Positions 1 to 5,141 of a DNA stretch of 5,311 nucleotides are shown here, one piece after another. Positions within the stretch are counted from its first letter, which is position 1. Each line of letters begins with the position of its first letter. The translations under genes were made by a program, and so were the position numbers. The DNA is taken from positions 1-5,311 of the forward strand of contig JAFDIX010000265.1 of assembly GCA_019307805.1 (NCBI GenBank). The letters run 5' to 3'. Under the pieces are notes generated by a model. The model ran no database searches, was not told where the DNA came from, and saw only the letters and a program-made list of their open reading frames with translations. The DNA is from Deltaproteobacteria bacterium (GTDB taxonomy: Bacteria; Desulfobacterota; DSM-4660; Desulfatiglandales; HGW-15).

Positions 1-41
1 TAGGCGCCGGCGCCCCCTTGGGTTTTCAATTCGTTATCCAC
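1..41 (-). CDS. Possible N-terminus of an unidentified protein, cut by the window edge
   Basis: On the minus strand a GTG codon at 41-39 opens a frame reading MDNELKTQGGAGA before the window ends, with the last partial codon starting TA. A purine-rich AAAGGAGAGAG lies upstream at about 50-60. The GGAG core is 12 bases from the GTG, which is long, but only 6 bases from an in-frame ATT at 47-45, a rare start codon. A candidate promoter at 82-110 faces the same way. Only 13 residues are visible, so no family can be named, and the last visible bases could also begin a stop codon. The call rests on context alone. The alternative is that the window starts in plain intergenic DNA and the 12-bp palindrome at 3-14 belongs to a terminator. 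Confidence 0.3.
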   Translation of the reverse strand, partial: MDNELKTQGGAGA

Positions 42-81
42 TGAAATGGCTCTCTCCTTTAAGTTGATCAATGGCCGGTGA

Positions 82-110
82 ATAGTAACCAGTATTGCAG
101 GAGGATTCAA
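82..110 (-). promoter_or_regulatory. Candidate minus-strand promoter, sigma-70 type
   Basis: Read on the minus strand, TTGAAT (110-105) and TACTAT (87-82) are separated by 17 bases. Each box matches its consensus at four of six positions and the spacing is ideal. Transcription would start near 75 and run toward the possible gene start at 41. Matches this good arise by chance, so it is only a candidate. Confidence 0.3.
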
Positions 111-175
111 GGGGGAGGGGGGTTAAGAGAAGTCGGAATTGGGAATGCGGAATGCGGAGGACAGCCGCCTTTCCA

Positions 176-202
176 TCCTCCGTAGCAGGCTACTGCGGAG
201 GA
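176..202. repeat. Inverted repeat with 10-bp arms and 7-base loop
   Basis: TCCTCCGTAG (176-185) pairs with CTGCGGAGGA (193-202) through nine Watson-Crick pairs and one G-U pair, around the loop CAGGCTA. The right arm belongs to the direct repeat GCGGAGGAC, which also occurs at 154-162, so the 5' copy could compete for pairing. No T-run follows, so it does not look like an intrinsic terminator. It resembles a dispersed intergenic palindrome; whether it is repeated elsewhere in the genome cannot be seen here. Confidence 0.55.
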
Positions 203-299
203 CGGGCGCTAAAGCTTCCGCCTTCGCCCCTTCGACATGCTCAGGGCTACGGCGCGACAAGACGGCGTGCCAAGGAGGATGGTGAATGGTGAACAGTTG

Positions 300-330
300 C
301 CCCGGTTAACAAGCGTCGCGTTTAACGGGG
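300..330. repeat. Imperfect inverted repeat upstream of candidate promoter
   Basis: CCCCGGTTAAC (300-310) and GTTTAACGGGG (320-330) form an imperfect stem with one bulged base on each side and a 9-base loop. It ends 13 bases upstream of the candidate -35 box at 344, where an activator or repressor site would be plausible. No T-run follows the stem, which argues against a terminator. Confidence 0.35.
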
Positions 331-343
331 AGGGAAGTAACGG

Positions 344-372
344 GTGACAAATGGGGGTTATGGGAATATATA
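344..372 (+). promoter_or_regulatory. Candidate promoter for the small-protein/nudC unit
   Basis: GTGACA (344-349, five of six matches to the -35 consensus) and TATATA (367-372, four of six) are spaced by 17 bases. Transcription would begin near 379, giving an untranslated leader of about 150 bases before the gene at 531. The start would fall on the direct repeat and hairpin at 378-416. I found no better promoter closer to 531. This is inference from consensus only. Confidence 0.4.
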
Positions 373-377
373 TGCAA

Positions 378-416
378 GGTAGAATCAGCCTGAGGCTGAC
401 AGGGGTAGAATCAGCC
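378..416 (+). repeat. 13-bp direct repeat enclosing a hairpin at a predicted transcription start
   Basis: GGTAGAATCAGCC occurs exactly at 378-390 and 404-416, a 26-base period. The first copy continues into GGCTGA, so TCAGCC (385-390) and GGCTGA (394-399) form a 6-bp stem with the 3-base loop TGA. The second copy supplies an alternative TCAGCC that could pair with the same GGCTGA. The position over the predicted start site suggests an operator or a structured 5' leader, but the layout equally fits a small duplication. Confidence 0.55.
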
Positions 417-516
417 GTCGCTGAAGTTTTTGCTGACAAGTGTTGATTGGTAAAGAAATGGTGGTGGTGAGTGAAAAGGGAATAGTAAGCTGTTAATTGT
501 GAACAGAAAGGAAGAA

Positions 517-524
517 GAGGAGGA
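517..524 (+). promoter_or_regulatory. Strong ribosome binding site for the 531 gene
   Basis: GAGGAGGA contains the full AGGAGG anti-16S core (518-523) and sits seven bases before ATG 531. This is the best Shine-Dalgarno match in the window and is the main evidence that the 66-codon frame is translated. Confidence 0.8.
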
Positions 525-530
525 TTTCGG

Positions 531-731
531 ATGGGTGGTCATAGCTGTGGTAATTGCGGTTTTAGGGCAAAATATGACAATAACCCCAAATCATTGTTAG
601 GCCGGATATGGAGATGGCATGCTTCATGGTGCCCGGGCTGGAAATCCTACATCACATCCCTTCCCGATGATGAAAGAATTTCACTGGCTGATAAGTACGA
701 TATGGGAAAATATAAAAGGATTATTAAATGA
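531..731 (+). CDS. Small conserved-looking putative zinc-binding protein, function unknown
   Basis: A 66-residue protein with an ideal ribosome binding site. It shows C6-x2-C9 near the N-terminus and H30-x3-C34 in a tryptophan-rich stretch (W27, W29, W33, W37), a spacing that could bind one metal ion, probably zinc. H4 is another possible ligand. The second half is charged and probably helical (LPDDERISLADKYDM at 44-58). I recall similar small hypothetical proteins from Desulfobacterota but cannot name a family. Its stop codon overlaps the nudC start as ATGA (728-731), which points to co-transcription and translational coupling. There is no signal peptide or membrane segment, so it should be cytoplasmic. 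RNA binding or a partner role for NudC is speculation. That it is a real gene is well supported; its role is not. Confidence 0.85.
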   Translation: MGGHSCGNCGFRAKYDNNPKSLLGRIWRWHASWCPGWKSYITSLPDDERISLADKYDMGKYKRIIK

Positions 732-1573
732 CGTTTATCTCACGTTTCAATCCGCCGCCGAGAGCGGCGGACAACGCACTTTGGTTTCTTTTTCAGGGCC
801 GGGAGCTTCTGACAAAAAACCAGAATGAACATTATTCTGTTTTGCGATCATCGGATTTGGAAGCATTTCACCTGGCTCCAGAGCAGGGGCAGTATGTGGG
901 ATCTCTGGATGGCCGGCAATGCTACGCCGGTGAGTTGCCCAAGGGCGCACCTGTTTCAGACCCCCTTACCCTGCAGGGCCTTCGTACTCTTTTTGGACAG
1001 GTTGAAGAAGACATCTTCTGGATTGCAGGCCTGTCGAGCCAGCTGGTGTACTGGAATAGAAATCATCTGTACTGCGGAAGATGCGGGAATCCTACCGAAA
1101 ATAAGGTTGATGAACGCGCCAAATCCTGTCCCGAATGCGGTCTGGTGAATTATCCCCGTCTCTCACCGGCAATAATCGTCGCCGTGATCAAGAATGATCA
1201 GATTCTTCTTGCCCACTCGCAACGGTTCCCGGCTAAATTCTTCAGCGTTCTGGCCGGCTTTGTCGAACCCGGGGAAACCCTGGAGGAATGCGTACAAAGA
1301 GAAGTTGGAGAGGAGGTCGGCATTGCCCTGAAAAATATCCGCTATTTCGGCAGTCAGCCCTGGCCTTTCCCGGATTCTCTCATGATTGCATTTACAGCAG
1401 AATATGCCGGAGGAGAAATAGAGATCGATCCTTCCGAAATTGTCCATGCAGGCTGGTTCTCGGCAGAGAGCCTCCCTCCCATTCCGCCTAAACTCAGCAT
1501 TGCCCGTCAATTGATCGACTGGTTTTCAGCCGGCATGCAGGGCTGGTACGCGTCCCCGGTAAAACCTGAATAA
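728..1573 (+). CDS. nudC: NAD(+) diphosphatase / NAD-capped RNA hydrolase NudC
   Basis: A 281-residue Nudix hydrolase. The family splits NADH or NAD+ into NMN(H) and AMP and removes NAD caps from RNA 5' ends, acting in the cytoplasm, usually as a dimer with Mg2+ or Mn2+. Visible parts: a divergent N-terminal Nudix-like domain (about 15-110); a four-cysteine zinc ribbon with C116, C119, C134 and C137; and the catalytic Nudix domain from about 145. The Nudix box G-x5-E-x7-REVGEEVGI spans 177-199, with metal-binding glutamates E192, E195 and E196. The NudC signature SQPWPFPDS at 209-217 separates it from other Nudix enzymes. It is slightly longer than E. coli NudC (257 residues). ATG 728 is chosen because it overlaps the upstream stop (ATGA) and follows AAAGGA (715-720) by seven bases. 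All key residues are intact. No clear intrinsic terminator follows; the next gene is convergent. Confidence 0.97.
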   Translation: MTFISRFNPPPRAADNALWFLFQGRELLTKNQNEHYSVLRSSDLEAFHLAPEQGQYVGSLDGRQCYAGELPKGAPVSDPLTLQGLRTLFGQVEEDIFWIAGLSSQLVYWNRNHLYCGRCGNPTENKVDERAKSCPECGLVNYPRLSPAIIVAVIKNDQILLAHSQRFPAKFFSVLAGFVEPGETLEECVQREVGEEVGIALKNIRYFGSQPWPFPDSLMIAFTAEYAGGEIEIDPSEIVHAGWFSAESLPPIPPKLSIARQLIDWFSAGMQGWYASPVKPE

Positions 1574-1610
1574 ACGATTCTAAGTGCTTCAGGTCAGGGT
1601 ACTGGTATCA

Positions 1611-1713
1611 TGTCCCAGAAATAACTTTAATAATGTGAATCCTATTATTCCCGCCGACCTTTGGTCATGCGTCTGAAATCGTTATCGTAATATTTACAGG
1701 TATTTCTGGGACA
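1611..1713. mobile_element. 103-bp MITE-like element with terminal inverted repeats
   Basis: TGTCCCAGAAATA at 1611-1623 is exactly mirrored by TATTTCTGGGACA at 1701-1713. Extending inward, 18 of 20 positions match. The interior is short, AT-rich and has no gene, though AATAAT/ATTATT (1629-1634, 1644-1649) could form a small inner stem. The layout fits a miniature inverted-repeat transposable element or the remnant of an insertion sequence whose transposase has been lost. The right end touches the typA stop codon (1714-1716). I see no clear target duplication: the flanks read GGTATCA on the left and CTAGGCG on the right. The alternative is a long imperfect stem ending transcription of the convergent genes, but the loop of about 60 bases or more and the lack of a T-run make that less likely. 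Confidence 0.55.
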
Positions 1714-3561
1714 CTAGGCGGCCGCTTTCCTTTTCAATCGCGACGCATCCAGGGTATGGCGATTCTGGGCGCCCAATACCGATTTCCTGAGGCGCACGGA
1801 CCGGGGTGTGACTTCGACCAACTCGTCTTCCCGGATAAAGTTGATGGCCTGCTCCAGGGTCATGGGTTTGATGGGAGAGAGGATGACGTTGTCATCCTTG
1901 CCGGCGGCCCGCATGTTGGACAGTTTCTTTTCCCTGCAGGGGTTGACATTGATATCCTGGCCCCGGTTGTGCTCTCCGATAATCATTCCTTCGTATACCG
2001 GATCGCCGGGCATCGTAAAAAGGCGGCCCCGGGGTTCCAGATGGAACATGGCGTAGGGAACGGCATTTCCCGTGCGATCCGCCACAATGGCGCCGGTAAA
2101 TCGACTGGGGAACTCTCCCTGGAATTCCCCGTAGCCGTTGAACAAAGAGTGCATGATGCCGGTGCCCCGGGTGTCTGTGAGAAACTCGTCGCGGTATCCG
2201 ATCAGGGTACGGGCCGGCAGGGTAAACTCGATTCGCAACCGACCGTTGCCGTTGTTGATCATGTTGGTCATCTTCGCCTTGCGAGGCGCGAGCTTTTCCG
2301 TCACGATGCCGAAAAAACGCTCTTCGCAGTCCACGAGCAGTTGTTCCATGGGTTCGAGTTTTGTGCCGTTTTCCCATCGGTAGATGACCTCGGGCCGGCC
2401 TACACAGAACTCGTATCCTTCCCGCCGCATGGTCTCTATGAGGATTGCAAGCTGAAATTCCCCCCTGCCCATGACCATGACACTCTCCCGGTCTTCGGTT
2501 TCCTGCACCTGAATAGCGACGTTGAACAGGGTTTCCTTGTGCAGGCGCTCCCGAATCCGAGTCATTTGGACATACTTCCCTTCTTTTCCTGCAAAGGGGG
2601 TATTGTTGGTAATAAACTTCATGGTTACCGTGGGTTCGTCCACGCTTATCCGGGGCAGGGCCCGGGGGGCCTCCCTGTTGCAAATGGTATCACCGATCTC
2701 GACGTCCTCAATGCCTGCCAGCAGGATGATGTCCCCTGGTTGCACCTCTTCCACGTCCTTTGGATGCATCCCCTCGTAGACCTGAAGCTTTGATACTTTG
2801 AGCGCTGAGGTTTGGCCGTTTTTGCCGATACGCACCAGACTGTCACCTGAACAAACCGCTCCGTTGAAGATTCTACCAACGGCCAGCCGGCCCATGTAAT
2901 CCGAGTAACCCAGGTCCGATACAAGCATCTGAAAGGGGGCCGTTGGATCGTAGGATGGTCCGGGGATCTCCTCAAGGATGGTATCCATGAGAAGTTGGAG
3001 ACTTTCTCCCTGCTGGTCAGGGGTTTTCATGGCGATTCCATCCCTGCCGATTGCATAGAGAACCGGGACATCAAGCTGCTCTTCCGTGGCCTCCAGGTCT
3101 ATGAGTAGATTGTATATCTCGTCGAGGACCACTTCAGGGCGGGCGTCTTTGCGATCAATTTTATTGATGACCACGATAATTTTGAGATTCGCCTCCAGGG
3201 CCTTTTTGAGAACAAATCGGGTTTGGGGCAGGGGGCCTTCCGAGGCATCCACCAGGAGAATGGCACCGTCCGCCATGGACAGGGCTCGCTCCACTTCTCC
3301 ACCGAAATCAGCGTGGCCGGGCGTATCAATAATGTTGATGCGAACATTCTTCCACACCACGGAACAGTTTTTTGCCGCAATGGTAATACCGCGTTCCCTT
3401 TCCAGATCCCTGGTGTCCATGAGTCGTTCTCGGACCACCTGGTTTGCCCGGAACAGGCCGCTCTGGTGGAAAAGCGCATCTACAAGGGTGGTCTTGCCAT
3501 GGTCCACATGGGCGATGATGGCGATATTTCTTAAGTTGTCGTTTTTGCGTAAACTTGGCAT
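1714..3561 (-). CDS. typA: Ribosome-associated translational GTPase TypA/BipA
   Basis: A 615-residue translation-factor GTPase of the EF-G/LepA group. TypA binds ribosomes and supports 50S assembly and growth under stress such as cold. Numbered from the preferred start: G1 AHVDHGKT 17-24, G2 RGITI 57-61, G3 DTPGH 79-83, G4 NKID 133-136, and a G5-like region YAIGRDG 169-175. A beta-barrel domain II follows (about 210-300), then EF-G-like domains. The TypA-specific C-terminal part contains RGTGIMHS (465-472), VYEGMIIGEH (522-531), KKLSNMRA (545-552) and DELVEVTP (579-586). The frame stays open to an ATG at 3642, but the extra 27 residues are unlike the family and lack a good ribosome site, whereas ATG 3561 follows GGAGA by nine bases. 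Length and motifs are complete. It probably forms a unit with the small membrane-protein gene upstream. Confidence 0.97.
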   Translation of the reverse strand: MPSLRKNDNLRNIAIIAHVDHGKTTLVDALFHQSGLFRANQVVRERLMDTRDLERERGITIAAKNCSVVWKNVRINIIDTPGHADFGGEVERALSMADGAILLVDASEGPLPQTRFVLKKALEANLKIIVVINKIDRKDARPEVVLDEIYNLLIDLEATEEQLDVPVLYAIGRDGIAMKTPDQQGESLQLLMDTILEEIPGPSYDPTAPFQMLVSDLGYSDYMGRLAVGRIFNGAVCSGDSLVRIGKNGQTSALKVSKLQVYEGMHPKDVEEVQPGDIILLAGIEDVEIGDTICNREAPRALPRISVDEPTVTMKFITNNTPFAGKEGKYVQMTRIRERLHKETLFNVAIQVQETEDRESVMVMGRGEFQLAILIETMRREGYEFCVGRPEVIYRWENGTKLEPMEQLLVDCEERFFGIVTEKLAPRKAKMTNMINNGNGRLRIEFTLPARTLIGYRDEFLTDTRGTGIMHSLFNGYGEFQGEFPSRFTGAIVADRTGNAVPYAMFHLEPRGRLFTMPGDPVYEGMIIGEHNRGQDINVNPCREKKLSNMRAAGKDDNVILSPIKPMTLEQAINFIREDELVEVTPRSVRLRKSVLGAQNRHTLDASRLKRKAAA

Positions 3562-3570
3562 GATTTGGAA

Positions 3571-3575
3571 TCTCC
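3571..3575 (-). promoter_or_regulatory. Ribosome binding site that sets the typA start
   Basis: On the minus strand GGAGA lies nine bases before ATG 3561-3559. The in-frame upstream ATG at 3642 has only CCAGG before it. With family alignment (the TypA fold starts at LRNIAIIAHVDHGKT), this favours the shorter protein. Confidence 0.65.
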
Positions 3576-3702
3576 GGTAGCCATATTCCTTCCAAAGGGG
3601 CGTATGCTTTAGACTGATAGTAGAATCCAATAAACTAACCATCCTGGGTGGGATTACAAGGGTTTTGCCATCGGATGGGTGCTGGGGAAAGGCCGGCAGG
3701 TG

Positions 3703-3993
3703 TTATCTCCTGAATCCCCGGGAAACCCAGGCGATGCCCCAGGCCAGGGCCACCGGGCCAATACCCAGATAGAGAAAGATGTGCCACCCGCTGTTCCAGG
3801 GCTTGATATAGAGGGCAATGAGGGCCGGCCACAGGAGAGAGGCCACAATGGCCACCCGCTTCCATCCCGTAAGCCTCAACCCCGGATATGGTTGCCGGGT
3901 TTCATTATCCTGCTGTCTGTTCAGCAGCCTGGGGAGCATAAAAATGGCCAGGACAACTGCAATAATCAATATGATTTCCATGAAACCGGACAT
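3703..3993 (-). CDS. Small three-pass membrane protein, function unknown
   Basis: A 96-residue hydrophobic protein with three likely membrane segments at about 4-22, 45-64 and 71-90. The loop between the first two is rich in arginine and lysine (R22, R26, R33, R40, K45, R46), and the C-terminus is RGFRR. By the positive-inside rule the N-terminus faces outward and both the loop and the C-terminus lie in the cytoplasm. ATG 3993 is preferred because GGGAG lies seven bases upstream. The frame can be extended to a TTG at 4071, but the added residues are Pro/Gly-rich and there is no ribosome site; ATG 3981 also lacks one. The gene lies 141 bases upstream of typA on the same strand, so co-transcription is possible. 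I see no metal-binding or catalytic motif and do not recognise a named family. Confidence 0.75.
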   Translation of the reverse strand: MSGFMEIILIIAVVLAIFMLPRLLNRQQDNETRQPYPGLRLTGWKRVAIVASLLWPALIALYIKPWNSGWHIFLYLGIGPVALAWGIAWVSRGFRR

Positions 3994-4000
3994 CTTTGCA

Positions 4001-4005
4001 CTCCC
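4001..4005 (-). promoter_or_regulatory. Ribosome binding site that sets the membrane-protein start
   Basis: On the minus strand GGGAG is followed by seven bases and then ATG 3993-3991. The other in-frame starts (TTG 4071, ATG 3981) have no comparable site, so the 96-residue product is favoured. Confidence 0.6.
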
Positions 4006-4121
4006 AGACAAACCATCGGGTTGCTTCCCGCCCCCCGGTGAGGCAGGCAGAGAATAGGGCGAGGTTCCCAATCCTGAAAAAGATTGTTAAAAACAGGGAT
4101 TGTCCTATCAGAAAAGTGCGG

Positions 4122-4151
4122 ATGATACAAGTCCCAGCGCAAGATGGTAAA
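4122..4151 (-). promoter_or_regulatory. Candidate promoter for the membrane-protein/typA unit
   Basis: On the minus strand TTTACC (4151-4146, four of six) and TATCAT (4127-4122, five of six) are 18 bases apart. Transcription would start near 4115, about 120 bases before ATG 3993. The -35 box lies in an A/T-run that could act as an UP-like element. Consensus match only. Confidence 0.35.
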
Positions 4152-4223
4152 AAATTTTCAAAGTTCATATAAATCTCTGAAATCGCAATAAAAAACATGA
4201 AAAAACGAGCAAAAAAGCAGGCC

Positions 4224-4248
4224 CAGGGCCCTGAAATGGGGGGTTTTT
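4224..4248. other. 10-bp palindrome followed by G6 and T8 runs
   Basis: CAGGGCCCTG (4224-4233) is a perfect palindrome, followed by AAAT, a G-run and eight T's. The palindrome has no loop, and the alternative stems I can draw (for example CCC with GGG around TGAAAT) are short. No plus-strand gene ends nearby, so a plus-strand terminator would have only stray transcription to stop. Function unresolved; it could shield the promoter at 4272 from read-through. Confidence 0.25.
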
Positions 4249-4271
4249 TTTAAGGCAGGACAGCCCTTTTT

Positions 4272-4299
4272 TTGACATTATACCTGTGAATGAGATAGT
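4272..4299 (+). promoter_or_regulatory. Candidate promoter for the SLOG-domain gene
   Basis: A perfect TTGACA (4272-4277) is followed after 16 bases by GATAGT (4294-4299, four of six). Transcription would start near 4306 and give a leader of about 80 bases. This is the best -35 match in the window and is correctly placed between divergent genes. Confidence 0.45.
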
Positions 4300-4312
4300 T
4301 TAAGAAATCCCC

Positions 4313-4324
4313 TTGTTCGAGCAA
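4313..4324. repeat. 12-bp near-palindrome downstream of the promoter
   Basis: TTGTTCGAGCAA reads the same on both strands except at one symmetric position pair. It lies a few bases after the predicted start of the 4272-4299 promoter, where a repressor dimer could bind. Short palindromes of this size are common by chance, so this is weak evidence of an operator. Confidence 0.25.
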
Positions 4325-4388
4325 ACTTTCAGACAAAACTGAAGTTGGTGCATCAGAACCAGGAAAAACGAAAGGCAGTCAAAAAGAC

Positions 4389-5141
4389 ATGATCGAAAAG
4401 ATAATATCAGGTGGACAAACCGGGGCAGACAGGGCTGCGCTTGATGTGGCAATCAAGCTGGGCATCCCTCACGGTGGATGGATATCCAAGGGCCGTAAGA
4501 CAGAAGATGGAAAGCTGCCCACAAAGTACGCTTTAAAAGAAACCCCCAGCATAGGCTATACCCAACGTACCGAGATGAATGTGGTAGACTCCGAAGGCAC
4601 ACTCATTGTCTCCCACGGGAGACTGCGTGGAGATGCCGCTTTAACCCAGAAACTGGCGAAGAAACACAACAGACCCTGCTTTCACATAAACCTGAAGAAA
4701 ACGATGCAACACAAAGCCAGCGAAATAGTCCGATTTTGGATCGATGCCAGGAAAATCAAGATTCTTAATGTGGCCGGTTCTGCTGCCAGCAATGACCCGA
4801 AGATATACAAGGCGGTGCGAAGGCTTCTCCAGGTGGTCATTACAGCCTATCTCCCCAAGAAGCTGGAAGACGCAGTGGAATGGCTTATCACACAACTGCC
4901 CCTGAAAGAAAAGGTGTCAATAGCCACCATGCGGGAGAGCGAGCTACAAAACCTGAACGATACATTCGGTGAGTATATCCGCAGAAGGTTTGGCCTTTTA
5001 TCCGGAAACAAGAAACTCCTGGCCTCCTGTTCTTTCAGTTCAGGAAACAAAGGCCTGTCCCCTGAAGGAGCTTCAAGTGTAATTATCAAGGATTTATGGG
5101 ATAGACTCAGGGAAACACACAAGATGCGGCCCGTAAAATGA
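4389..5141 (+). CDS. Two-domain protein: cpYpsA/SLOG (putative molybdenum carrier) plus DUF6794-like domain
   Basis: A 250-residue cytoplasmic protein. Residues 1 to about 145 match the circularly permuted YpsA branch of the SLOG superfamily: SGGQTGAD at 7-14 (nucleotide-binding glycine loop), GWISKGRKTEDG 30-41, TLIVSHG 71-77, and LNVAGSAASNDPKIY 126-140. This group is labelled 'putative molybdenum carrier' in databases, from a structure-based idea; comparative genomics suggests binding of nucleotide-derived ligands. From about residue 154 (YLPKKLEDAVEWLITQLP) to the C-terminus lies a second, mainly helical domain with EYIRRRFGL (195-203) and SSVIIKDLWDRLRE (229-242), which I judge from memory to be DUF6794. 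Typical members, as I recall them, have an acidic pair before the conserved Ala-Ser; here it reads PEGAS. The AAAGG ribosome site is weak and 13 bases from the ATG. The gene stands alone on its strand. True ligand and role are unknown. Confidence 0.9.
   Translation: MIEKIISGGQTGADRAALDVAIKLGIPHGGWISKGRKTEDGKLPTKYALKETPSIGYTQRTEMNVVDSEGTLIVSHGRLRGDAALTQKLAKKHNRPCFHINLKKTMQHKASEIVRFWIDARKIKILNVAGSAASNDPKIYKAVRRLLQVVITAYLPKKLEDAVEWLITQLPLKEKVSIATMRESELQNLNDTFGEYIRRRFGLLSGNKKLLASCSFSSGNKGLSPEGASSVIIKDLWDRLRETHKMRPVK

Larger units (their letters stand above)
42..530. other. Repeat-rich non-coding spacer
   Basis: No frame here has protein-like composition together with a credible ribosome binding site. 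The stretch contains G-rich runs (110-122), short near-tandem repeats (GGAATGC twice at 142-155, GGTGAAT/GGTGAAC around 281-295), a 9-bp direct repeat GCGGAGGAC at 154-162 and 195-203, two inverted repeats, and a 13-bp direct repeat. Similar words recur throughout (GTGAATAGTAACC near 78, GTGAACAGTTG near 289, AATAGTAAGC near 481, GTGAACAGAAAGG near 499). This is typical of decayed intergenic repeat sequence. It probably carries promoters for the genes on both sides. Confidence 0.65.
3994..4388. other. Divergent, AT-rich control region
   Basis: These 395 bases separate the minus-strand membrane-protein/typA unit from the plus-strand SLOG-domain gene. The middle (about 4080-4220) is clearly more AT-rich than the flanking genes, with several A- or T-runs (near 4150, 4190, 4212 and 4244). 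No frame inside looks like a gene: a 97-codon minus-strand frame ending at 3905 mostly overlaps the membrane-protein gene in another frame. The region holds one candidate promoter per direction, a 10-bp palindrome, a T8 run, and a near-palindrome downstream of the plus-strand promoter. Confidence 0.6.

Noticed and set aside
3..14. GGCGCCGGCGCC palindrome as a terminator
   Set aside because: Only a 4-bp stem with a CCGG loop is possible and no T-run follows directly. It could equally be Gly-Ala codons of the minus-strand frame.
95..292. 65-codon plus-strand frame in the left spacer
   Set aside because: It crosses the repeat patchwork and encodes an Arg/Gly-rich, low-information peptide with no domain.
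209..439. 76-codon minus-strand frame in the left spacer
   Set aside because: No ribosome binding site, composition typical of non-coding DNA, and it runs across the hairpins and direct repeats.
1892..2683. 263-codon minus-strand frame inside typA
   Set aside because: Shifted reading of typA itself. The protein is Arg/Gly/Pro-rich and has no family features, and typA shows no frameshift.
1756..2793. 345-codon plus-strand open frame opposite typA
   Set aside because: It lies wholly antisense to an intact, motif-complete typA. Its length follows from the codon composition of the true gene, and its protein has no recognisable domain.
3562..3642. 27-residue N-terminal extension of TypA from ATG 3642
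   Set aside because: Absent from the family's conserved start and with only a weak ribosome site, whereas ATG 3561 has GGAGA at nine bases.
3994..4071. 26-residue N-terminal extension of the membrane protein from TTG 4071
   Set aside because: Pro/Gly-rich residues, TTG start and no ribosome site. ATG 3993 has GGGAG at seven bases.
4328..4343. TTCAG-ACAAAA-CTGAA hairpin in the SLOG-gene leader as a riboswitch or attenuator
   Set aside because: Only five base pairs, no known riboswitch core and no T-run. Expected by chance.
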